A stretch of DNA of 12,790 nucleotides from CAYRTD01 sp964426915. Its GTDB lineage: Bacteria > Bacteroidota > Bacteroidia > Bacteroidales > GCA-2748055. The notes under the pieces were generated by a model. The model had not been told where the DNA came from, searched no databases, and saw nothing but the letters and a program-made list of their open reading frames with translations. The position numbers were made by a program, and so were the translations under genes. Numbering within the stretch: position 1 is the first letter of the stretch; every line of letters starts with the position of its first letter. The DNA is taken from assembly GCA_964426915.1 (NCBI GenBank), contig CAYRTD010000119.1, positions 1 through 12,790 of the forward strand, read 5' to 3'. Positions 7,323-12,790 of this stretch are shown here, piece by piece.

Positions 7323-8669
7323 TTAGTTTTTATAACGGAGCCATTTCCATAGCTCTTTATAATTGACTTTTTTGCCGTACATGAGAATCCCTGTCCTGTA
7401 GATTTTCCCTGCCATCCAAACCGATCCGATAAAGGTAAGTATTAGAATCACCATAGATAATACAAGTTCCCAGACGGGTGGATTAAAAGGTATCCTTACC
7501 ATCATTACTATGGGGGAAGTAAATGGAATGATGCTAAACCAGAAAGCAATTGAACCTTCCGGGTTTTGGATGGTATTGATCATAACGAAAATCCCTATTA
7601 TCAGGGGTACGGTAACCGGAAACATAAATTGCTGAGTGTCGGTTTCATTGTCAACCGCCGATCCGATAATAGCAAAGAAAGATGCATAGAGCAAATATCC
7701 GGCAAGGAAAAAGAATATAAACATCCCGAGTATAAGTCCGAAGTTCACGGTATCAAGAGAAGAAAATATTTCTCCGATAAGTTCCATTTCATCTCCTGTA
7801 CCTGATGCCTCCCCCGGGTCGGGTTCTGATCCTGACATTATATCCTGTGAAATAACCTGTGGAGCGCGGCTTTGAGTGACCTCCGGGAATAAAGTTCTCT
7901 GTATTCCCATAACCAGCATAACAGTTAGTATTACCCAGATCAGGAATTGAGTAAGGCCCACAAGTCCGATCCCCAGAATTTTTCCCATCATTAACTGAAA
8001 GGGACGAACGGAGGACACAATGACCTCAACTATGCGACTGGTTTTCTCCTCAATTACCCCCCTCATTACCATTGCACCGAAAAGGAATATAAAGAAATAA
8101 ATCAGCATACCCCCAACATAACCTATTCCCATAGCAATTCCTGCATGGCTTTCCTGTTCTTCTCCTTCCCCTGAAAATGTTATGTTTCTCAGGGTAATAT
8201 CCGTTTCTATTGCGCTAAGGATCTTATCGAGGTTTTCTATATTCTCCGCTTTTAATTTCCCGGCTTCAATCTTGTCTTCCAGAGAATTTGAAATATGCAT
8301 TCTGGTTGACATACTGGGTTGTTTATCAGAATAAAGAACTGACGTATTGCTGGAAAGAATGTTTGCAGGAATATAAAGGATGCCGTAATAATCCAGCTTT
8401 TCGAAATTATCCTTGATAGGCTCAATATTGGTATCCTGTAAATATGAGAATTTTATATAATCCGTTTCCGGAAGATCTTTGCCAAAAAGACGGGTTTCAT
8501 CAACAACCGCTATATTTTTCACTTCCTTATCTTCCATGGTGGCCAACCAGGAAGGGACAATGAGAAAGGCAGCAAATAATAAAGGGCCGAGAATTGACAT
8601 CACGATAAATGATTTCTTTCTGACCCTGGTAATATATTCTCTCCTGATAATCAAAAGAATTTTATTCAT
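7323..8669 (-). CDS. ABC-2-type transporter permease, NatB-like
   Basis: A 448-residue membrane protein with one N-terminal helix (about 20-44), an extracytoplasmic domain of about 140 residues, then at least five hydrophobic segments in the C-terminal half (starting near GIGYVGGMLIYFFIFLFGAM). The motif MRGVIEEKTSRIVEVIVSS just after the second helix is typical of ABC-2 permeases of the NatB/YhaP group. A loop rich in acidic residues and glycine (near EPDPGEASGTGDEMELIGE) separates two later helices. The ATPase gene lies directly upstream with a 17-nt gap, so the two form a two-gene exporter. NatAB of Bacillus exports sodium ions; for Bacteroidota homologues the substrate is not established, and ion, peptide or lipid export are all possible. 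Confidence 0.88.
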   Translation of the reverse strand: MNKILLIIRREYITRVRKKSFIVMSILGPLLFAAFLIVPSWLATMEDKEVKNIAVVDETRLFGKDLPETDYIKFSYLQDTNIEPIKDNFEKLDYYGILYIPANILSSNTSVLYSDKQPSMSTRMHISNSLEDKIEAGKLKAENIENLDKILSAIETDITLRNITFSGEGEEQESHAGIAMGIGYVGGMLIYFFIFLFGAMVMRGVIEEKTSRIVEVIVSSVRPFQLMMGKILGIGLVGLTQFLIWVILTVMLVMGIQRTLFPEVTQSRAPQVISQDIMSGSEPDPGEASGTGDEMELIGEIFSSLDTVNFGLILGMFIFFFLAGYLLYASFFAIIGSAVDNETDTQQFMFPVTVPLIIGIFVMINTIQNPEGSIAFWFSIIPFTSPIVMMVRIPFNPPVWELVLSMVILILTFIGSVWMAGKIYRTGILMYGKKVNYKELWKWLRYKN

Positions 8670-8686
8670 GGCTGGAATTTTTCCTG

Positions 8687-9610
8687 TTAAACTTTATTGG
8701 TCTCTTCAACTATGCGGATAAAAACATCATTCATACTTGGTATAACCTCATTAAATGAATGAACATTTACTACAGGGATGATTTTGTTAAGGAGATCATT
8801 GTTTGTCTGTCTTTCATCAGTTTTTACAATTGCTGAGTGATAAGAAGAATTAGTATTTTCCTCAAGGATATTGAAACTGCCTGTTAGTGCGGCATTAAAT
8901 TTTTCAGGATCCCCGCTGTATTCAATTTTGAAGGAATTCGTTTTGTACCGGCTTTTTATTTCATCAATTTGTCCATCGAGAATAACACGGGAATTATTAA
9001 TTAAGGATATATGATCGCAAAGCTCTTCAACCGATCCCATATTATGAGTTGAAAATATTATGGTACAGCCTTTCTTTTTTAGTTCCAGAATCTCATTTTT
9101 CAACATATTGGCATTTATTGGATCGAAACCGCTGAAAGGTTCATCGAAGATCAGTAATTCCGGATCGTGAACTACCGTTGTTATGAACTGAACCTTTTGC
9201 TGCATACCTTTGGAGAGTTCTTCCACCTTTTTGTTCCACCATCCCGTAATCTCAAATTTCTCAAACCAGTATTTAATTCTTTTCATGGCATCATTCTTGC
9301 TCAATCCTTTTAACTGAGCAAGGTAAAGGGATTGTTCGCCAACCTTCATTTTCTTGTACAATCCTCTCTCTTCCGGAAGGTAGCCAATGATCTTAATATC
9401 TTCCGGCTTAAGCTTCCGGCCTTTAAGCAATACCTCACCACTGTCGGGAGCGGTAATCTGGTTTATTATTCTGATAAAGGTAGTTTTTCCTGCACCGTTG
9501 GGACCAAGGAGACCGTAAATAGAATTTTCCTTAACAACAGTACTTACTTCATCCAGTGCAAGGTGGTTGGAGAATCGTTTAACCACACCGGAAGCTTTGA
9601 GAAATTCCAT
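8687..9610 (-). CDS. ABC transporter ATP-binding protein, NatA-like
   Basis: A 307-residue ATPase with every nucleotide-binding element present: Walker A GPNGAGKTT (36-44), Q-loop-region PEERGLY (79-85), signature LSKGMQQK (132-139), Walker B LLIFDEP with D156 and E157, and the H-loop STHNM. About 85 residues follow the nucleotide-binding domain, matching the C-terminal extension (DUF4162-like) found in NatA and related exporters. It pairs with the permease encoded immediately downstream. The gene begins 15 nt after the dnaJ stop, which places the exporter in the chaperone operon. Confidence 0.92.
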   Translation of the reverse strand: MEFLKASGVVKRFSNHLALDEVSTVVKENSIYGLLGPNGAGKTTFIRIINQITAPDSGEVLLKGRKLKPEDIKIIGYLPEERGLYKKMKVGEQSLYLAQLKGLSKNDAMKRIKYWFEKFEITGWWNKKVEELSKGMQQKVQFITTVVHDPELLIFDEPFSGFDPINANMLKNEILELKKKGCTIIFSTHNMGSVEELCDHISLINNSRVILDGQIDEIKSRYKTNSFKIEYSGDPEKFNAALTGSFNILEENTNSSYHSAIVKTDERQTNNDLLNKIIPVVNVHSFNEVIPSMNDVFIRIVEETNKV

Positions 9611-9625
9611 AATTAAAAAAATAGA

Positions 9626-10777
9626 TTACTGAAAAAATGTTTTCATTCTTTCGAAAAAGCTCTTGTCGTTTTTATCCGGACTGGGAATAAAATTAGGCGA
9701 ATCTTTCAGATTTTCAAAAAGTTTCTCTTCTTCTTTTGAAAGTTGCTTTGGCACCCAAACATTTATTGAAACCAATATGTCTCCTGTTCCGTACCCGTTT
9801 ACGTCGGGAAGACCTTTCCCCCTTAACCTCAGCATCTTACCCGGCTGGGTGCCGGGTTCAACTTTTATTTTTACCTGGCTCTCAATGGTAGGGATCTCAA
9901 CGGTTGATCCCAGTATGGCATCAGGCAGTCCAAGGTAGAGGTTATAAAGCAGGTCATTTCCGTCGCGGATAAGCTCGGGATGTTTTTCTTCCTGGATCAG
10001 AACGATAAGGTCGCCGTTAATGCCTCCGCGTCGTGCCGCATTTCCTTTTCCTGCAACTTTTAGCTGCATTCCTTCTCCCACTCCTGCAGGAATATTAAAG
10101 GAAATGGTTTCTTCTTTGGATGTAATACCCTCCCCGTAACATTTATCACACTTAGAGGTAATGGTTTTTCCCTGGCCACTGCATGAAGGACAAACAGTTG
10201 TTGATTGCATCTGTCCCAGGAAAGTGTTGGAAACACGTGTAACCTGACCGACCCCGTTACAGGTGGAACAGGTTGAAAAAGCACTCCCGTCTTTTGCTCC
10301 TGTGCCGTCACAACTGTCACAGGGAATGTATTTTTTAACTTTTATTTTCTTCTCAATTCCTTTGGCTATTTCAGAGAGTTTCATTTTTACCTTGATCCGG
10401 ATATCCGAACCCTTTGAAACACGTCTGCCTGAACCCCGCCGGCTCCCACCAAATCCACCGAATCCAAAGTCTCCGAAAATGTCCCCGAAATTATCAAAGA
10501 TATCTTCCATGGTCATGCCACCCGAATGGAATCCTCCTCCCCCTGCTGCGCCCTGGAAGGCTGAATGGCCGAACTGGTCGTAGCGGGATCGCTTATTTTC
10601 ATCAGACAAAATTTCGTATGCCTCTGCTGCTTCTTTAAATTTCACTTCCGCCTCTTTGTCATCCGGATTTTTATCAGGATGATGTTTGAGCGCCATTTTT
10701 CGATAGGCCTTCTTAATTTCTTCTTTGGTTGCAGTTTTGGAAATCCCCAGTACCTCGTAATAATCTCTTTTTGACAT
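9626..10777 (-). CDS. dnaJ: Chaperone DnaJ (Hsp40)
   Basis: A 383-residue type I Hsp40. It has an N-terminal J domain with the HPD triad at 33-35, a glycine/phenylalanine-rich linker (about 68-120), a zinc-binding domain with four CxxCxGxG repeats (starting at C153, C170, C196 and C210), and the C-terminal substrate-binding domains. All diagnostic parts are intact and the length is typical. DnaJ delivers unfolded clients to DnaK and stimulates its ATPase in the cytoplasm. dnaK is not in the window. The start is 16 nt after the grpE stop, in the usual grpE-dnaJ order. Confidence 0.98.
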   Translation of the reverse strand: MSKRDYYEVLGISKTATKEEIKKAYRKMALKHHPDKNPDDKEAEVKFKEAAEAYEILSDENKRSRYDQFGHSAFQGAAGGGGFHSGGMTMEDIFDNFGDIFGDFGFGGFGGSRRGSGRRVSKGSDIRIKVKMKLSEIAKGIEKKIKVKKYIPCDSCDGTGAKDGSAFSTCSTCNGVGQVTRVSNTFLGQMQSTTVCPSCSGQGKTITSKCDKCYGEGITSKEETISFNIPAGVGEGMQLKVAGKGNAARRGGINGDLIVLIQEEKHPELIRDGNDLLYNLYLGLPDAILGSTVEIPTIESQVKIKVEPGTQPGKMLRLRGKGLPDVNGYGTGDILVSINVWVPKQLSKEEEKLFENLKDSPNFIPSPDKNDKSFFERMKTFFQ

Positions 10778-10793
10778 TTACTTTTTCCTTCTT

Positions 10794-11381
10794 TTATTCT
10801 CCAATTATAACTTTGGAATACCGTATTATCTTGTCATTCAGGTAATAACCCTTCTCAACAACATCTACTATCTTTCCTTTGAGTTTGTCATCGGGAGCAG
10901 GGATTTTTGTAATAGCTTCATGTTTATCTGTGTCGAAATCCTCACCTTTTGCAGGTATCTCTTTTAGCCCCTGTTGCGTAAGAATATCCTTTAATTTGTT
11001 GTATATTAAGTCTACTCCCGATTTAACAGCTTCAATGTCACTTGCTTCTTCCATGGAAACCAATGCTCTCTCAAAATCATCAAGCACAGGAAGTACCTTA
11101 CTAATGGTTTCTTCACCGGCAGATTTGAATAATTCTGTTCTTTCTTTTAGTGTCCGTTTACGGTAGTTGTCAAATTCGGCAGAAAGACGTAAATACTTTT
11201 CCTGAAGTTCTCTGATCTTTTCTTCGGGATCCGATAAGCCGGTTACCGGGTTTTTTGCATTTTCATTTTCTTCCTCTGTTTCCAGGTCCTTTTCATCGTT
11301 AACCTGCTCTTCAATTTCCTGTTCCTGCACTTGTTCTTCAGTCTGTTCCTCTTTTATTTTTTTTGACGACTTCTTTATCAT
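10794..11381 (-). CDS. grpE: Nucleotide exchange factor GrpE
   Basis: A 195-residue protein. The first 55 residues are highly charged and rich in E, K and Q (a low-complexity, probably disordered tail). A long helical region follows with YLRLSAEFDNYRKRT, the conserved GrpE coiled-coil segment, then ETISKVLPVLDDFERAL. It ends in the family's beta domain with KGYYLNDKIIRYSKVIIGE. It releases ADP from DnaK and forms a dimer. The ATG at 11381 begins MIKKSSKK, directly before the charged tail, and no longer in-frame start looks better. It is the first gene of the six-gene operon, so signals upstream at 11382-11470 probably govern the entire unit. Confidence 0.97.
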   Translation of the reverse strand: MIKKSSKKIKEEQTEEQVQEQEIEEQVNDEKDLETEEENENAKNPVTGLSDPEEKIRELQEKYLRLSAEFDNYRKRTLKERTELFKSAGEETISKVLPVLDDFERALVSMEEASDIEAVKSGVDLIYNKLKDILTQQGLKEIPAKGEDFDTDKHEAITKIPAPDDKLKGKIVDVVEKGYYLNDKIIRYSKVIIGE

Positions 11382-11398
11382 TGCTAAAGTTTATTAAA

Positions 11399-11431
11399 AA
11401 ATAATACAATTTCGGCTGCTTTACTAACAAA
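11399..11431 (-). promoter_or_regulatory. Candidate Bacteroidota-type promoter for the grpE operon
   Basis: On the minus strand TTTG (11428-11431) is followed after 21 nt by TATTATTT (11399-11406), a partial match to the Bacteroidota -33 TTTG and -7 TAnnTTTG boxes with acceptable spacing. Transcription would start close to the grpE ATG, leaving a very short leader. The region is AT-rich, so false matches are easy. Confidence 0.3.
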
Positions 11432-11436
11432 TTTTT

Positions 11437-11466
11437 TGCCAATTTTATCAATTAGACAAAATGGCA
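11437..11466. promoter_or_regulatory. Imperfect inverted repeat upstream of grpE
   Basis: TGCCAATTTTATC (11437-11449) and GACAAAATGGCA (11455-11466) form a dyad with one bulged base and one mismatch around a 5-nt spacer. It lies 56-85 bp upstream of the grpE start, just upstream of the candidate -33 box, a position suited to a regulator of the chaperone operon. It does not match CIRCE. No binding protein can be named. Confidence 0.35.
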
Positions 11467-11574
11467 GGAGAAAATATGTGTGACCTGTTAAAAAGGCTGG
11501 CCCCGCGCCGTGCTAATAATTGGTAGTGGTAGGTTATTTCTTCTTTGCTACTTTTGGTAGCCAGTGAGATGAAG

Positions 11575-11632
11575 ATGTCATTACCGGTTTATGCCTCCGT
11601 ATTCCCCCGGGGGTGGAGGCTACTAATGACAT
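11575..11632. repeat. Nested inverted repeat with CCCCCGGGGG core
   Basis: The outer arms ATGTCATTA (11575-11583) and TAATGACAT (11624-11632) are exact complements. Within them GCCTCC (11593-11598) pairs with GGAGGC (11615-11620), enclosing the palindrome CCCCCGGGGG (11604-11613). The three nested stems fold as one hairpin of about 58 nt on either strand. Confidence 0.7.
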
Positions 11633-11647
11633 TCATTCCGGTCAATA

Positions 11648-11740
11648 GGAGTGAGGGAAAGGAAAACCCCGGCGGCAATGGAATATTCCTAATTATCCAG
11701 GCAATGGCAGTGCCGCCGGGGTTTTTCTTTCCCTCACTCC
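11648..11740. repeat. Inverted repeat with 30-bp arms, MITE- or REP-like
   Basis: Arm 11648-11677 (starting GGAGTGAGGG, ending CCCCGGCGGCA) is the reverse complement of arm 11711-11740 apart from one mismatch that still allows a G-U pair. The loop of 33 nt contains the small palindrome GGAATATTCC and two copies of GGCAATGG-like sequence at its edges. The stem is far longer than needed for a terminator and suggests a dispersed, possibly mobile repeat. Confidence 0.8.
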
Positions 11741-11756
11741 CCTGCGGATTTCGCGG

Positions 11757-11813
11757 TGTCATTTCGACGGAGGGGATTTTGCCATGGCAAAATACCCGAT
11801 GGAGAAACCTCTC
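11757..11813. repeat. Intergenic palindromic repeat of the GTCATTTCGACGG type
   Basis: The core ATTTTGCCATGGCAAAAT (11776-11793) is a perfect 18-bp palindrome. Outside it GGG and CCC pair after one mismatch, and TTTC (11762-11765) pairs with GAAA (11804-11807), so the dyad extends over about 46 bp. The words GTCATTTCGACGG at one end and GGAGAAACCTCTC at the other resemble intergenic repeats I recall from many Bacteroidota genomes; this resemblance is from memory. Confidence 0.6.
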
Positions 11814-11893
11814 TCTCCTTCCAATCAGATCTAAAGCTTCAGCGACACGCGGTTGCAGCAACGCAGATATCGGACATTATGGACAGACACTAT

Positions 11894-12475
11894 TTACTTT
11901 GCCAATTCATTGAGCTTCGCAGGAAGTGCTTCTCCACGAAGATTTCTTGCAACAATAACACCATCACCATCGATGAGCCAGCTTGCAGGAATCCCTCTGA
12001 CCTGATAAATAGCAGCAGGGACAGATTCCCAGTATCTCAGATCGCTGACATGATATCTCCACTTAAGATTATCTTCTTTAATTCCATTTATCCACATTTC
12101 TTTACTTTGATCAAGTGATACGGAATATACGGTAAATCCGTCACCGTTTTCAAATTCTTTATCTTTGAATTCCTCATAGGTTCTGACTATGTTCGGATTT
12201 TCACGACGACAGGGCGGGCACCATGCCGCCCAGAAATCTATCAGTACTATTTTTCCCCTGAGTGAGGAGAGTTTTATCAATTCACCATCAGGAGAAGGAT
12301 ACTCAAGATCAGGAGCCCTTTCTCCCACATTAAGGCCTACTTTTACTTCATTCTTCGCGTCATCTGAACTTTTCTCTGTTGCTGATTCGTTTGTATTATT
12401 TTTACTCTCATTATTCCCGGAACATGAAAAGAGTAAAAGACTAAAAACTACTAAGGTGATCAGGTTTTTCATCAT
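11894..12475 (-). CDS. TlpA-like thioredoxin-fold lipoprotein
   Basis: A 193-residue protein. Residues 1-18 are a lipoprotein signal peptide ending in the lipobox LFSC, with C18 as the lipidated cysteine. A low-complexity linker rich in N, S, E and K (19-45) follows, then a thioredoxin-like domain: GERAPDLEYPSPDGE, FWAAWCPPCR with redox cysteines C86 and C89, and the cis-proline segment GIPASWLIDGDG. This is the TlpA/ResA plan. Such proteins sit on the periplasmic side of a membrane and reduce or exchange disulfides, for example in cytochrome c maturation or oxidative repair; the substrate here is unknown. An adjacent second ATG (12472) is an equally possible start. Transcription is probably from its own promoter at 12512-12519. 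Confidence 0.9.
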   Translation of the reverse strand: MMKNLITLVVFSLLLFSCSGNNESKNNTNESATEKSSDDAKNEVKVGLNVGERAPDLEYPSPDGELIKLSSLRGKIVLIDFWAAWCPPCRRENPNIVRTYEEFKDKEFENGDGFTVYSVSLDQSKEMWINGIKEDNLKWRYHVSDLRYWESVPAAIYQVRGIPASWLIDGDGVIVARNLRGEALPAKLNELAK

Positions 12476-12511
12476 TGATTAATTTAGATTATCTATATAT
12501 TTAAATTTGTG

Positions 12512-12519
12512 CAAATATA
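12512..12519 (-). promoter_or_regulatory. Bacteroidota -7 box upstream of the thioredoxin lipoprotein
   Basis: On the minus strand TATATTTG matches the Bacteroidota -7 consensus TAnnTTTG exactly and is 37 nt from the ATG at 12475. The -33 position is AT-rich without an evident TTTG. A transcript starting about 6 nt downstream would have a leader of roughly 30 nt. Confidence 0.55.
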
Positions 12520-12631
12520 GAAAAAATATTTTTTAATTATAATGGCTGACAAAGGATAAAAATTACAAACATTCACTAAAAAGTGTATTTTAGTTTTGGG
12601 ATGATTACAAACTGAAAGCATTCTTCCATTT

Positions 12632-12647
12632 GCCCTGCCTACGGGGC
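12632..12647. repeat. Small GC-rich hairpin next to the inverted repeat
   Basis: GCCCTG and CGGGGC form a 6-bp stem (one G-U pair) around a 4-nt loop. The flanking TAATATTTATA and the TAGCCCCGTAGG wording resemble intergenic repeats frequently seen in Bacteroidota, recalled from memory. Confidence 0.45.
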
Positions 12648-12652
12648 TAATA

Positions 12653-12783
12653 TTTATACATAAGTCAGTTCCGGTCAAACAGGGTGTAGCCTTCATACAT
12701 GCTATCAAATTCTCCTGGATTTGTCTGTTTCCGATAATACGTCAATGTTTGGAGTACTCATTTTTTTTAGACTTATGTATAAA
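12653..12783. repeat. Perfect 14-bp terminal inverted repeats 131 bp apart end to end
   Basis: TTTATACATAAGTC (12653-12666) is the exact reverse complement of GACTTATGTATAAA (12770-12783). The 103 bp between them contain no complete gene. This is the build of a very small non-autonomous element or of a decayed insertion sequence end, but the window stops 7 bp after the right arm, so flanking duplications cannot be judged. Confidence 0.6.
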
Positions 12784-12790
12784 GAGTAGG

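Larger units (their letters stand above)
11382..11893. other. Non-coding region with three palindromic repeat structures
   Basis: About 510 bp separate grpE from the thioredoxin gene. The grpE side (11382-11470) is AT-rich and carries the promoter-like signals. From about 11500 the DNA becomes GC-richer and contains a nested hairpin (11575-11632), a 30-bp-arm inverted repeat (11648-11740) and an 18-bp perfect palindrome (11776-11793). Open frames crossing this stretch on both strands read through the repeats and show no known domain. The 3' end of the thioredoxin gene abuts it, so one of the hairpins may serve as its terminator. Confidence 0.7.
12476..12790. other. Non-coding end of window: promoter region plus palindromic repeat DNA
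   Basis: About 315 bp without a supported gene. The first 60 bp are the leader and promoter of the thioredoxin gene. From about 12631 there are a short hairpin and a pair of 14-bp inverted repeats. A minus-strand frame beginning at 12762 (MSTPNIDVLSETDKSRRI) stops after 18 codons and is not supported as a gene, although it reads like a coding start. Confidence 0.6.

Noticed and set aside
11421..11440. Sigma-54 -24/-12 promoter upstream of grpE (TTGGCA then TTTGT on the minus strand)
   Set aside because: The GG is spaced correctly but the -12 element has GT instead of GC, and the rest of the consensus is weak in an AT-rich stretch.
11510..11516. GTGCTAA as a CIRCE half-site for HrcA control of grpE
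   Set aside because: Only one half is present; no matching TTAGCAC partner lies at the right spacing, and it is over 120 bp from the gene start.
11545..11913. Long open frames on both strands across the repeat region (plus 11545-11913 and minus 11589-11861)
   Set aside because: They run straight through three inverted repeats, overlap each other, and their residues mirror the repeat arms. No domain or start signal supports a gene.
12493..12708. Minus-strand frame of 71 codons upstream of the thioredoxin gene
   Set aside because: It covers the promoter box, the hairpin and one inverted-repeat arm, with no recognisable domain and a composition unlike the neighbouring proteins.

Overview
The window reads as a chromosomal segment from a Bacteroidota bacterium, most likely of the Bacteroidales or Marinilabiliales kind. 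The reasons are a low to moderate GC content, starts without a clear Shine-Dalgarno sequence, a promoter box matching the Bacteroidota TAnnTTTG element (12512-12519), an NtrC-type regulator with the GAFTSA variant that I associate with this phylum, and intergenic palindromic repeats of a style common there. No rRNA, tRNA, CRISPR array or intact insertion sequence was seen.

Layout. (1) 1-3421 is a cell-surface glycan patch: the tail of a GT2 polyprenyl-phosphate sugar transferase, a large unrecognised multi-pass membrane protein that looks like a GT-C enzyme, and, convergent to it, an ArnT/PMT-like glycosyltransferase. (2) 3481-5172 looks like an inserted scrap of a defence island. It holds a 5'-truncated PstI/BsuBI-type DNA methyltransferase, an apparently intact PstI/BsuBI-type restriction endonuclease overlapping it by 4 bp, and a short 3'-truncated frame resembling the start of a TIR-domain protein. 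An identical 10-bp sequence, GTATTTTTGA, lies at both edges. (3) 5205-11381 is a tightly packed six-gene minus-strand operon: grpE, dnaJ, ABC ATPase, ABC-2 permease, Ppx/GppA phosphatase, and a sigma-54-type response regulator without a DNA-binding domain. Gaps between genes are only 5 to 17 nt. (4) 11382-11893 is a non-coding region with three strong inverted-repeat structures. (5) 11894-12475 is a TlpA-like thioredoxin lipoprotein with its own promoter, followed to the window end by palindromic and inverted repeats.

How the genes may work together. The operon couples protein folding (GrpE and DnaJ as DnaK partners) with membrane export, (p)ppGpp or polyphosphate turnover and two-component signalling, so it may be an envelope or general stress unit; that coupling is inference from gene order. 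The defence fragment is the most unusual part. A complete endonuclease persists without its protecting methyltransferase while CTGCAG, the site of the family's namesakes, occurs three times in this window. Either the enzyme is inactive or silent, its specificity differs, or protection comes from elsewhere.
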